Positions 7,615-15,434 of a stretch of 57,897 bases of DNA are shown here, one piece after another. The stretch covers positions 1 to 57,897 of the forward strand of contig CAMVCL010000005.1 of NCBI GenBank assembly GCA_947165975.1, given 5' to 3'. The first letter of the stretch is position 1. Each line of letters opens with the position of its first letter. The translations under genes and the position numbers were made by a program. The stretch is from an uncultured Candidatus Saccharibacteria bacterium. GTDB lineage: Bacteria; Patescibacteriota; Saccharimonadia; Saccharimonadales; Saccharimonadaceae. The notes beneath the pieces are model-generated. The model worked only from the letters and a program-made list of their open reading frames with translations, did not search any database and was not told where the DNA came from.

Positions 7615-7623
7615 TAAGGTACT

Positions 7624-7709
7624 GCTGGAGTCGTCTAGTGGCAATGACAAGAGACTGTAAATCTCTCGCGCTTCGCGCTTCGTTGGTTCGAGTCCAACCT
7701 CCAGCACCA
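7624..7709 (+). tRNA. tRNA-Tyr (anticodon GTA)
   Basis: A class II tRNA with acceptor GCTGGAG/CTCCAGC, anticodon stem AGAGA/TCTCT and loop CTGTAAA giving GTA. It has a long variable arm (GCGCTTCGCGC) and T arm TTGGTTCGAGTCCAA. CCA is encoded at 7707-7709. A degenerate copy of its 3' end occurs at 9061-9095. Confidence 0.95.
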
Positions 7710-7719
7710 AAATTAAAAT

Positions 7720-7740
7720 AGACCCGAAGGGTCTTTTTTT
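7720..7740 (+). terminator. Terminator after tRNA-Tyr
   Basis: AGACCC-GAA-GGGTCT followed by a run of seven T. The outer flanks AATTAAAA and TTTTAATT extend the pairing. Confidence 0.85.
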
Positions 7741-7754
7741 AATTTTGACATTGT

Positions 7755-7895
7755 GAGGTGGGACGAGAACCGTAGGTTCGGACGTCGTAGGAGCCGAGTG
7801 AAAATCTCAAATTTATTTGAGATTTTTTGAGGCGACGCCCGGCGTTGTTATTTTGCGAAGCAAAATAACTGTCCTGCCTCCAGCACTATTTTTTT
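7755..7895 (+). ncRNA. Candidate structured RNA: outer stem enclosing three hairpins
   Basis: GAGGTGGGAC (7755-7764) pairs with GTCCTGCCTC (7871-7880), ten pairs including two G-U. Inside are three helices. The first is GAACC-GTA-GGTTC (7767-7779). The second is an arm closed by 7780-7788 with 7832-7840 (one mismatch), capped by an 11-bp hairpin at 7801-7826. The third is a perfect 10-bp hairpin GTTATTTTGC-GAA-GCAAAATAAC (7847-7869). A seven-T run follows at 7889-7895. The text CTGCCTCCAGCACTA after it echoes the tRNA-Tyr 3' end. It could be a small RNA, a decayed tRNA-like element or an integration scar; no convincing promoter is visible. Confidence 0.4.
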
Positions 7896-7903
7896 CGATA
7901 ATT

Positions 7904-7912
7904 TGCTATAAT
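7904..7912 (+). promoter_or_regulatory. Extended -10 promoter of a membrane-protein gene
   Basis: TGC followed by TATAAT at 7907-7912, 7 nt before the ATG at 7920; no Shine-Dalgarno, so leaderless. Confidence 0.65.
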
Positions 7913-7919
7913 TAGTAGT

Positions 7920-8891
7920 ATGACGAGTGAAAAAGGTGAATCTAAAACTAACAAGAACAACACAAAAGTAAAGAAAGCTAATGAAAAGCTAGAAAAGACT
8001 AATTTCCTCCATAAGATTTTTGGTGGGCTCAATATGTCGTGGCCAGTAGTTATTGGTTTTGCGATAGCGATGGGCGTCTATACTGCTTTGATGGCGATTC
8101 TTGTGCCGGATGGTAATTCGTTTCACGACATAACTGCAACTTTAGAGTGGTGGTTGCTGCCAGCCATTCTTGTGATCGTTAACTGTAAGAAACCGCTTGA
8201 TGCAGCGCTTAAGGTTTTTGTTTTTTTCTTGATTTCTCAGCCGATAGTGTATTTGCTCCAGGTGCCGTTTAGCTATATGGGCTGGGGGCTTTTTCAGTAT
8301 TATCCGTATTGGTTTAAGGTAACGTTATGTACTTTGCCGGCTGGGTTTATTGGTTGGTACATGAAAAAAGACGAATGGTATTCTGGTGTTATTCTGTCGA
8401 GTATGACTTCTTTGCTTGCTTGTACAGCGATTGTTTTTATTAGAGGGTTCGGCGATAATTTCCCGAATCATTTAATTACAGTGATTTATTGTATTGCGAT
8501 TATACCAGTATTTCTATTTGGGATATTCCGGAAATGGCAACCGCGCATCGTTGCAATAGTTATAACTATTGTTGCTGCTGCAATATTTGGCTTTGTTACG
8601 GCTGGGCCTGAGGAATTTGAAACGTACCGCACTAGCTATGATGGCCCGAACGGGGAATTCGTTGATTATGAATTCGGAGAGAATCCATATGTTAGCTTTT
8701 GGAGTGGCGGTCACCCGGGTGGTGTTGAAATCATTAATGCGGGCGAGCTAGGATATACTTTGAAAATTAAAGGAACAAGAGATGACACTGTGTATCATTT
8801 TTCGGTGAGTGATGATTCGGGGGCTGAGTATAACTTTAAATATTATTATGATAAAAAGTCAAATTCTTTGATGTTAGAAAAAGAAGAATAA
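7920..8891 (+). CDS. Polytopic membrane protein of unknown function
   Basis: 323 residues. A Lys/Asn-rich cytoplasmic N-terminus of ~38 residues is followed by about seven membrane segments (roughly 40-62, 76-90, 95-118, 128-148, 152-174, 180-200, 203-224) and a soluble C-terminal domain of ~95 residues ending in a beta-rich segment (KSNSLMLEKEE). I do not recognise the family. It sits alone between tRNA-Tyr with its RNA-like element and a tRNA-Tyr 3'-end remnant at 9061, so it may be cargo of an old insertion at tRNA-Tyr. Confidence 0.75.
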   Translation: MTSEKGESKTNKNNTKVKKANEKLEKTNFLHKIFGGLNMSWPVVIGFAIAMGVYTALMAILVPDGNSFHDITATLEWWLLPAILVIVNCKKPLDAALKVFVFFLISQPIVYLLQVPFSYMGWGLFQYYPYWFKVTLCTLPAGFIGWYMKKDEWYSGVILSSMTSLLACTAIVFIRGFGDNFPNHLITVIYCIAIIPVFLFGIFRKWQPRIVAIVITIVAAAIFGFVTAGPEEFETYRTSYDGPNGEFVDYEFGENPYVSFWSGGHPGGVEIINAGELGYTLKIKGTRDDTVYHFSVSDDSGAEYNFKYYYDKKSNSLMLEKEE

Positions 8892-8953
8892 AAGTTAGTA
8901 AAGATAGTTGAGGATACAGTAAACGGACTATCAAGATAATTCTTTAATGGAAG

Positions 8954-8992
8954 AAAAAAAGATTCGATGGACAATTATTGCCCATCGAATCT
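8954..8992 (-). terminator. Terminator, minus strand
   Basis: An 11-bp perfect stem AGATTCGATGG/CCATCGAATCT with an 11-nt loop. On the minus strand it is followed by seven T, as expected for an intrinsic terminator of the surface-protein gene that ends at 9190. On the plus strand it could also end the membrane-protein gene. Confidence 0.65.
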
Positions 8993-9060
8993 CGTTTCAA
9001 CATAGTAGCAACTTCTTTCACTAAGGTGCAGATAGGTCTTTTTTTGTGGACTTGTTCTGC

Positions 9061-9121
9061 GAATCGAGTCTAACCTCCAGCACTAGGATTAAAATAAACT
9101 TCAATGGAGTCTATTTTAATC
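9061..9121 (+). repeat. Degenerate copy of the tRNA-Tyr 3' end with hairpin
   Basis: Bases 9061-9095 match 7686-7720 (T arm, acceptor 3' strand and flank) at most positions, including the uninterrupted AACCTCCAGCAC and ATTAAAATA. As after the real tRNA, an inverted repeat follows: CTAGGATTAAAATA pairs with TATTTTAATCCTAG, the sequence differing from the tRNA-proximal hairpin on both arms while keeping the pairing. The rest of a tRNA is not present. The stretch 8892-9189 holds this, the terminator above and no gene that I can see. Confidence 0.6.
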
Positions 9122-9189
9122 CTAGTCTTATCGTGATGGATGAGATCCTTTGTTCAAGCGTGGTGTGATACGCTAGTTCAAACGAGATT

Positions 9190-12100
9190 TTACTCTTCGC
9201 CTTCTTTCTCTTTTGATAAGAGTATCGCAGCAGCTAAGGCAGTCGAAGTAACAATAGAACCAGCAATAATGGCATCGACTACAGGATTTTTCGAGCTGAG
9301 ATTGCCGTCGGTTGAACCAAGGACTTTTGTTTGTGGTTCAACATCCTTATCTATTTCAGATGTTTCATAATCTTGATCAACTTCTTCAGAGGAGGATGGA
9401 GTAGAATTCGAAGTAGAAGTCGTATTTCTTGACGCGGAGTTAGTATTATTGGTATTATTAGGTGTTTGATTATTAGTCTCAGGTGCTACTGGACAAAACT
9501 CTTCCTTAAGTCTTACTGAACCATCGCAATAATGTAGCCAAATATCTGTGTTGAGCTGATTACTGAGCAAATATCCTTTAAATGCTTCGAGTGTGATCCC
9601 GTACTTTGTAGCCAAGTATTTAGCTTCACGTACACGTAAATCATCAAACATCTTGCGTGGCATACCTATATCTTCAAAATCTTCATAGCTGTATAGATTA
9701 TTTGGATCGGACATCACTTCTTCACGTATGCTTGGCCATTTAATATTCTCATCGAAACCGTATAAGTTTGAAAGGTATACGGCGCCATCAGTTGTTATGA
9801 TGCCATTAGCTATGATGTTGTAATATTGACTAGATACTACGTGGTAATAGTGGACTTCTTCTTCGACTCTTTCGATACTAGTTACGGTGACTACTTCGAG
9901 CTGGTCATTCTCGTTAACTTTATATACCCTAGAACCAACTTTAAAATCTGGATCATCAATTGAAATGAATGCATTTCTATCTACATCAAATACACCATGC
10001 CAACCCGAGGTCTTTAATTCAGTTCCATCATCAAATTTTGTCAATTGGTAAGAGGTGGTGACGGCTTTTTTCTCAATCCATGCAGGATATTCAGCCCCAA
10101 CACTGCCTGTCTCGTAATTCCAGACTTTGAGTAGAGAGTCATAAGTTATATCTTCAATTGGTACGGATGTTCCGTCGGCAAGAGCGATCATAGTGCCTTC
10201 GATCAAACACCAGTTCCATGGACAGTTAGCAGTGACCACAATGTCGCCGTCAACTGGGATTTGTATAGTGATTACTCCATTAGAATAAGTGTATTGACTG
10301 GTGGTTAAGTCTCTGCCATTCATTTGAACAGTTATTGATCCTGGTAGATTGTACCCGCTGTTTGCCCTAATAGTTCCAGTATAACTGCCCCCCATTTGAA
10401 CTGTACTGCCATTGTTGCTTAGTGTACCATTTGTGATTTGGCCAGTGACAGTAAACGTCCATTTAATCTCGGTGTCTGCACTTCTGCTAGCATGGCCAGG
10501 GTTGGTGGTTGCAGAATCAATTTCTTGCTGTGTAGCTGAATTACCTTCATCGTCGTATCCTACTACAACGACACCATATGTGCCATCGGAAAGTCCTGTC
10601 AAATTATATGAAGTATCGTTGCCACTGATTCCAGTTATAGGGCTACCGCAAGTATAACTATCATTGGTTTTAGTGCAAGGATAAATAGAATAACTTGCTA
10701 CTCCGACATTATCTGTCCCGCTCCAAGTTACGGTTGCTGAACCTATTGTGTCATTACGTACAATTGCGACATCACTAATGATTGGAGCTTCTGTGTCTAC
10801 ATATGAAGGATCTTTGTCCACGTCTAATTTTAGGGTGCCGACGCTCGATTGGGCACCGTCATAGTCGATCACTACCGTACGATTAACATAGTCGCTACCA
10901 TATGTTGCACCGTTTGCTTTCTTGACATAGAAAGTATATGTGGAACTTGAATTTGCTGCAATGGTTTGAGCTTCTAAGAATTGTCCCGATGCATTTGTTA
11001 CTTGAAAATCGGAACCTAGTAGTTCAATCGTAAAGACTTTATCAGACGAAAAAGTATTCTGCACATTTATTTGGAACATTGCTAGTTCGTTGTCACCAGA
11101 TAGATCGCCTTCGTTCGAACCGTTAATATTGCCGGTGAGGGAACCAGTTTTATCCTCTACTGGATTAACTTCTATATCTCCCTCTACGGCATGTGTTCCC
11201 GATGCATAGTCTGCTGATAAGATCACATCGAAGGTTACTGAATCGTTGGCCGGGATTGTATCCCCTACTGAAATACCACTCAATTCGTAGTATACTTCAC
11301 TAGTTGTAGTTGACGATAATCGCAAGACTAGATTGGAGACAGGTGCGGTGAAGATATATCCATTTGACGTGGTATTCGTTATGGTCATGCGGTATCTTGC
11401 TGTAAATGTATTGTCATCCTGCGTTGTGCCAGATTTAAAAGTTAAATCGAAATCTACACTATTATCTCCGGTTACAGTTGGGTGCGGCGTGCCATTTACA
11501 TTTGTTCCTGAAACATAACTAATGGCAGTGATCTTTACGTCGCCAGTCTCGAGATATTCGTATCCATCTTCGATTGTGTAATTGATTCCAAGGGAATCAA
11601 TACTCACTTCTACATCAGTTTGTTCTGGAGTATGTGCTTTGGTGTTACACGTGATTATTAGTGTGCCGGTGCTGATGTTGCCTTTAGGATTGTCGCAGGT
11701 TAACCCACCTATCGTAACATTGATACCGTCAGGGATAAAATCTGTCATTAGAGAAGTTGTAATAGTTACGGTTTCACCTCCAGTTTTTGGACCAGATGAA
11801 GGCGTAATTGTTGCTTCACCACCAACGACGTCTGTAGCCTCGATTAGAGCGTGATACGAAACATGCGTTTCGTAGGTACCTGGTGTTGAAAGTACATCCT
11901 GCCCAAGTCTTATACCATAATACAGATTAAAACTATCTGTGCCCGATATAGCGCTCTGTACATTACGTATTAATGTATAACCAGGATTAACTTCTATGCC
12001 AGAGTAGGTGTTGCTTGATGAGGGAGCGCTGGGGTTATATGTGGAACTAAAATTATTTGCTGGCAAACCTGTGACTGTATTTGGTATACCAAAGCCCCAA

Positions 12101-12462
12101 TTATTTGCGTTAAGCGTATTGGCGGTAGCTGGGGTTGATCCCGTTAAACTAATCTTAGGGTCTGATGAATCTCCGTCGACCAGGATTAAATCACCCTGAG
12201 ATGCTTCGGAGCTTGGTATGCTGGCGTAAATTCTATACCCAGAAGGGGCATTAGTCGAAACAGACAATCCGCGTTGGATCATTTCGTATCGTTCAGTGTC
12301 TGTAGTACCAGGGACAGATATTCCTTGGTTTTGATTTTGGATACTAAAATCTACTGAATAATTATTTGGATTGATTGTAGCAAAAACAGATCCATGACTT
12401 TGAATGGAAAACAACAAAAGTAAGAACATAACAAAATATTTTTTTGTTTTAAATACTTTCAT
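9190..12462 (-). CDS. Large surface protein with IPT/TIG, Fn3-like and Hint domains
   Basis: 1090 residues. A signal peptide (1-30, FVMFLLLLFSIQSHGSVFA) is followed by an N-terminal module also found in the FISUMP protein (about 30-210). Next come an IPT/TIG domain (about 215-305, ITPSSGPKTGGETVTI), beta-sandwich segments, a fibronectin-III-like domain (about 555-640), and a Hint domain (about 750-890) starting at Cys in CLIEGTMI and ending near YYNIIANGIITTDG. Hint domains (hedgehog/intein) perform N-to-S acyl shifts and autocleavage. A Thr/Asn/Ser-rich stalk precedes a C-terminal membrane helix (about 1060-1080) and a KEKEGEE tail. No LPxTG is present. The His needed in block B may be H in GWHGVFD. 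A stalked adhesin or self-processing toxin-delivery protein are both possible. Confidence 0.8.
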   Translation of the reverse strand: MKVFKTKKYFVMFLLLLFSIQSHGSVFATINPNNYSVDFSIQNQNQGISVPGTTDTERYEMIQRGLSVSTNAPSGYRIYASIPSSEASQGDLILVDGDSSDPKISLTGSTPATANTLNANNWGFGIPNTVTGLPANNFSSTYNPSAPSSSNTYSGIEVNPGYTLIRNVQSAISGTDSFNLYYGIRLGQDVLSTPGTYETHVSYHALIEATDVVGGEATITPSSGPKTGGETVTITTSLMTDFIPDGINVTIGGLTCDNPKGNISTGTLIITCNTKAHTPEQTDVEVSIDSLGINYTIEDGYEYLETGDVKITAISYVSGTNVNGTPHPTVTGDNSVDFDLTFKSGTTQDDNTFTARYRMTITNTTSNGYIFTAPVSNLVLRLSSTTTSEVYYELSGISVGDTIPANDSVTFDVILSADYASGTHAVEGDIEVNPVEDKTGSLTGNINGSNEGDLSGDNELAMFQINVQNTFSSDKVFTIELLGSDFQVTNASGQFLEAQTIAANSSSTYTFYVKKANGATYGSDYVNRTVVIDYDGAQSSVGTLKLDVDKDPSYVDTEAPIISDVAIVRNDTIGSATVTWSGTDNVGVASYSIYPCTKTNDSYTCGSPITGISGNDTSYNLTGLSDGTYGVVVVGYDDEGNSATQQEIDSATTNPGHASRSADTEIKWTFTVTGQITNGTLSNNGSTVQMGGSYTGTIRANSGYNLPGSITVQMNGRDLTTSQYTYSNGVITIQIPVDGDIVVTANCPWNWCLIEGTMIALADGTSVPIEDITYDSLLKVWNYETGSVGAEYPAWIEKKAVTTSYQLTKFDDGTELKTSGWHGVFDVDRNAFISIDDPDFKVGSRVYKVNENDQLEVVTVTSIERVEEEVHYYHVVSSQYYNIIANGIITTDGAVYLSNLYGFDENIKWPSIREEVMSDPNNLYSYEDFEDIGMPRKMFDDLRVREAKYLATKYGITLEAFKGYLLSNQLNTDIWLHYCDGSVRLKEEFCPVAPETNNQTPNNTNNTNSASRNTTSTSNSTPSSSEEVDQDYETSEIDKDVEPQTKVLGSTDGNLSSKNPVVDAIIAGSIVTSTALAAAILLSKEKEGEE

Positions 12463-12471
12463 GTTGACCTT

Positions 12472-12500
12472 AATATAACCTTTCCCAAAATGGTTATATT
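12472..12500. promoter_or_regulatory. Inverted repeat in the 5' region of the surface-protein gene
   Basis: AATATAACC (12472-12480) and GGTTATATT (12492-12500) are perfect 9-bp arms around 11 bp. The element lies directly upstream of the Shine-Dalgarno TTAAGGT of the minus-strand gene and close to its likely start site (TACAAT box near 12502-12507 on the minus strand). It could act as an operator or as an RNA hairpin that modulates translation. Confidence 0.45.
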
Positions 12501-12575
12501 TATTGTATCATTTTTTTATTAAATCTACAATAATTTATGAAAAAAGGTTTTATTTTATTTTTTTAGCATATGTAT

Positions 12576-12581
12576 TATAAT
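12576..12581 (+). promoter_or_regulatory. -10 box of the YgjV-like gene
   Basis: TATAAT ends 7 nt before ATG 12589; leaderless arrangement without a ribosome-binding site. Confidence 0.55.
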
Positions 12582-12588
12582 TTGTATT

Positions 12589-13137
12589 ATGGACAATGAG
12601 TTGCTTGTTTTTGTGCTTGGGCAAACGTTTGGGATTTTTGCATTGATTTGTACCGTAGTGAGTATGCAACTCAAAAAGAAAAAGCCTTTAATGATTTTGC
12701 AAACCGCATCAGAGGCTTTCATTATTGCTCAATACTGGGTCAAGGGTGCTATTACGGGATCATTTATGGCCGTCGTTAGTTTTGTTAGGGATATTATATT
12801 TACTAAATATGGCAAAAAACGCGCTCCACTATGGATCCTGATTACGATTTATGTTATTATGACTATTCTCACTATCATGAGTTGGGCTGGACCATTATCA
12901 CTTTTGCCATATGTTGGTTCGCTTATTTATTGTTGGTCTCTTTGGTATGGCAAAGTAAAATGGATACGCCTAGGTAATGGTATCGGCAATTCACCGTATC
13001 TGTTTTATACATTATTAACTGGAAACTATGCTCTCTTTATTATGACTCTATTAGAGGTTATCTCATCGTTCGTTGGGTTTTTCCGTATCGATGTTTTTGG
13101 CAAGCAAAAGAAATTAACTAAAAAATCTAAAAAGTAG
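12589..13137 (+). CDS. YgjV-family inner membrane protein
   Basis: 182 residues with five to six membrane segments (for example 8-25, 40-57, 82-103, 105-122, 140-160). The pattern FGIFALICTVVSMQLKKKKPLMILQ and the later GNGIGNSPYL resembles the Imp-YgjV family of small bacterial membrane proteins, whose function is unknown. The C-terminal tail is lysine-rich and cytoplasmic. It converges on the minus-strand gene pair that follows with only 3 nt between the stop codons, so a shared termination zone is implied, though no hairpin is obvious there. Confidence 0.65.
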   Translation: MDNELLVFVLGQTFGIFALICTVVSMQLKKKKPLMILQTASEAFIIAQYWVKGAITGSFMAVVSFVRDIIFTKYGKKRAPLWILITIYVIMTILTIMSWAGPLSLLPYVGSLIYCWSLWYGKVKWIRLGNGIGNSPYLFYTLLTGNYALFIMTLLEVISSFVGFFRIDVFGKQKKLTKKSKK

Positions 13138-13140
13138 TAA

Positions 13141-13398
13141 CTATTTTGTATTGTCGGCTTTTTTTGATTTTTCAATTAGGAGTTGAAGTACTTTTTCTTT
13201 TTCAGCCTTATCACTAATGGTAACAATATCAGTTTCGCCAGTGGTATTTAAGGGCCCTTTGGCAAACATAATTTCGAGCGGTTCGTTTGGAGTTGCCATG
13301 TACAAATACTGTATTTTATCATGGACTAAAGTTTCAAAAACTACATAAGATTTTCCGTTTTCGAAAGCAATAATAGAGCCGATTAGGTTATTATCCAT
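13141..13398 (-). CDS. Small DUF1292-like protein
   Basis: 85 residues, soluble. The pattern ENGKSYVVFETLVHDKIQYLYM resembles the beta-strand core of DUF1292-type proteins (E.G....F.VL.TFE..GK.Y), but the match is weak. A strong Shine-Dalgarno (AAGGAGG) lies before the ATG at 13398. It overlaps the preceding gene by 8 nt, so the two are co-translated. Function unknown. Confidence 0.6.
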   Translation of the reverse strand: MDNNLIGSIIAFENGKSYVVFETLVHDKIQYLYMATPNEPLEIMFAKGPLNTTGETDIVTISDKAEKEKVLQLLIEKSKKADNTK

Positions 13399-14603
13399 TG
13401 TTTCCTCCTTCTATTCCGTTATTAGTAATATCGTTGTAATCTACCCAACCAATCTGCTGCTGATCTGCATTGTCGTTTCTGCCAACATGAATTTTCGTGC
13501 CGGATTGCAAATCTTCAGGTGTAATATCTTGGCCGGTTTCGGTAGACATCTCTTCGGCGTTCTTTTCGATAAATTCGTTTAAGTCTGTGTCTTCATCCCA
13601 ATTTGAATCTACTATCTCATGGGTAACCGGATTTTGAACTGAAAAGCCTTGGATATCATATTCACCTTCGTCTAGATTAGTAGTATTGTTTTTACCGCCA
13701 TACTGGTAGTCGCTTGATTCGTGAGCTACGGCATCGGGAATAGAATATTTATCACCGATTTGAATACCGTCTGATTGGTTTTCTTGTATTGCTTGATTGA
13801 CGGCTTCTTCTGCTACATTATTAATTACTTGCTCGACGCCGAACGTCGGGGAAATATCAGGAACGGCATTTGTAGCATCAACTTTTTCATTGCCAGGAAT
13901 AGAAAGAAGGAGTAGGGCACCCAAAGTCAAGGCTGCAATCTTTTTACTGAGTTTTAAGGTTTTTTCCGTAAAAGGTTTTTTGGCGACACTTTTAGCTGGA
14001 GCTTCAGTTCCTATCATATATTTTTCTAGGGCTTCTTTTACGCTTTTTTCGGAAAGATATTCACCGTCAGAAATCTCGACTTCTTTATTAAATATTAAAA
14101 CTGAATTAGTTTTAACTTCATTGTTGCTATCGGTGATTTCTAATTTTTTACCACTCGCATTGTTTATTTGTTTTTCACTAAGATTAATTCCGTCGTTATC
14201 TTTTTTGACTTCATCAATGATATTGCTCATCGCTTCGTCTACTGAAACTGGCTTTGGCGGTTCATAAGAAGTATCTACTAATTGACCACCGCTGCTATTA
14301 GCCACTTCGGCATCAATCTGCGTTTTAATGTCTTCTGCGCTTACATATATACCATTGTCTAGATTTTCACCTTTGTCGGTTTTGCCAAACATAATTGAAG
14401 AGGTTCTGCTGAATTCTCCTTCTGGTGGGGCAACGGACGCGTTGCGATCGTCTCTCCCCTCACCGAAAGAATTTCCGGCCGAGGCTAGTTTTAGGCGACT
14501 TGCTTTTTCTGGATCGAATTTTATTTTTTTCATCGAATCCCATTCTGTGGGCTCTGCATTATTTTTTTCATGTTCGGCGTTGTTGTTCAATGTTTCTGGC
14601 ATA
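13391..14603 (-). CDS. Single-pass membrane protein with repeated DG-Y-S motif
   Basis: 403 residues from the ATG at 14603, chosen because AAAGGAG lies 5 nt upstream and a TATAAT further up; a longer frame to 14635 would begin inside that promoter. Residues 1-215 are acidic and cytoplasmic and contain two similar segments, LDNGIYVSAEDIKTQIDAEV and ISDGEYLSEKSVKEALEKYM. A membrane helix lies at about 222-242 (KKIAALTLGALLLLSIP). The outer C-terminal part ends in a segment of LysM-like character (EDLQSGTKIHVGRN). The family is not recognised; it may link a cytoplasmic activity to the cell envelope. Confidence 0.6.
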
Positions 14604-14653
14604 AAACTCCTTTCTACTATTATAGCAAAAAACATGATTCTAAGCGTTTATCG

Positions 14654-14682
14654 TTGGATTTTTTTGAAGATTATGATATACT
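14654..14682 (+). promoter_or_regulatory. Promoter of tRNA-Thr(GGT)
   Basis: TTGGAT at 14654-14659, 17-bp spacer, TATACT at 14677-14682; start about 14689. Confidence 0.7.
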
Positions 14683-14690
14683 TGGTGTGT

Positions 14691-14766
14691 GCCGCGATAG
14701 CTCAGTTGGTAGAGCGCATCCATGGTAAGGATGAGGTCACCGGTTCAAACCCGGTTCGCGGCTCCA
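14691..14766 (+). tRNA. tRNA-Thr (anticodon GGT)
   Basis: Acceptor GCCGCGA/TCGCGGC, D arm GCTCAGTTGGTAGAGC, anticodon stem CATCC/GGATG with loop ATGGTAA giving GGT, T arm CCGGTTCAAACCCGG, discriminator T, encoded CCA at 14764-14766. Confidence 0.95.
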
Positions 14767-14781
14767 TTTTTTTGTTTAAAA

Positions 14782-14805
14782 AATCCCCGATGTTTGTCGG
14801 GGATT
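14782..14805. terminator. Bidirectional hairpin between tRNA-Thr and the DUF5684-like gene
   Basis: AATCCCCGA and TCGGGGATT form a 9-bp stem around 6 nt. On the minus strand it is followed by TTTTTTAAAC, making a good terminator for the gene ending at 14822; on the plus strand it closes the tRNA transcript. Confidence 0.8.
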
Positions 14806-14821
14806 CTGTTGTAATTTTTAA

Positions 14822-15355
14822 TTATTCTTTGTCAAGTTTTTTCTTGTCGTATTTTGAGTTGCCGAACGCCAAAATTAAGAGGAAGATGTCACGTAGGAAG
14901 AATAATCCGACCGCAAAACCTTTGCCGTGGCCAAAAACTTTGGAGGTTCGATTTGAATTTATGATGGCTACAATGATTGAACTAATGATTAATACAAGGC
15001 TCGCGACAATAACCATTGGGTGGGCAGCCATATCATAGGCTTGTAATTGTTCTTCTGTCATAGTATTTGGATTAAATCCGTTCACTGTAAAAATGATTGA
15101 GCAAATGAAGCTTAGACAAAGCATACCCCAAAAGTACTCTTTCATATCTACGATTTTGTAAAGAATGTATTGATTATAGATTGGGATGAGAGCTTTCCAC
15201 CCTTTTTCGCCGGCTTTAGTGAAGATTTTCCAGCATGCAATAATTTGAATAACCATTATTATAATAGCTACCATCATTACAACGCCGAATACTGCGCCAA
15301 TAATTCCACCGATGGTTGCTGCTTGTGCGGTGGTGAGTGTTTCTGTTGCACCCAT
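14822..15355 (-). CDS. DUF5684-like membrane protein
   Basis: 177 residues with four membrane segments (about 14-42, 77-95, 115-135, 150-165). The loop KIFTKAGEKGWKALIPIYNQYILYKI is the signature of the DUF5684 family, in which small membrane proteins carry a short amphipathic W-K-x-LIP-Y motif. Its function is unknown. GAGGAG lies before the ATG at 15355. It is divergent from the polymerase gene at 15435. Confidence 0.7.
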   Translation of the reverse strand: MGATETLTTAQAATIGGIIGAVFGVVMMVAIIIMVIQIIACWKIFTKAGEKGWKALIPIYNQYILYKIVDMKEYFWGMLCLSFICSIIFTVNGFNPNTMTEEQLQAYDMAAHPMVIVASLVLIISSIIVAIINSNRTSKVFGHGKGFAVGLFFLRDIFLLILAFGNSKYDKKKLDKE

Positions 15356-15420
15356 ATTTACTCCTCTATGTTAATTACCGTAATTATAGTTTAAGAATTA
15401 TGTGTTTGCAAGTTTTTTTA

Positions 15421-15426
15421 TATAAT
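15421..15426 (+). promoter_or_regulatory. -10 box of the Y-family polymerase gene
   Basis: TATAAT followed 8 nt later by the ATG at 15435; leaderless. An AT repeat (ATATATATAT) fills the gap. No LexA-type operator is recognisable. Confidence 0.5.
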
Positions 15427-15434
15427 ATATATAT

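Noticed and set aside
9190-12462. LPxTG sorting signal as substrate of the sortase at 30478
   Set aside because: No LPxTG-like motif precedes the C-terminal helix; the anchor looks like a plain membrane helix.
13797-14267. Long plus-strand frames opposite the 403-residue membrane protein and similar antisense frames elsewhere
   Set aside because: They lack ribosome sites and family motifs and mirror the codon structure of the real gene on the other strand.
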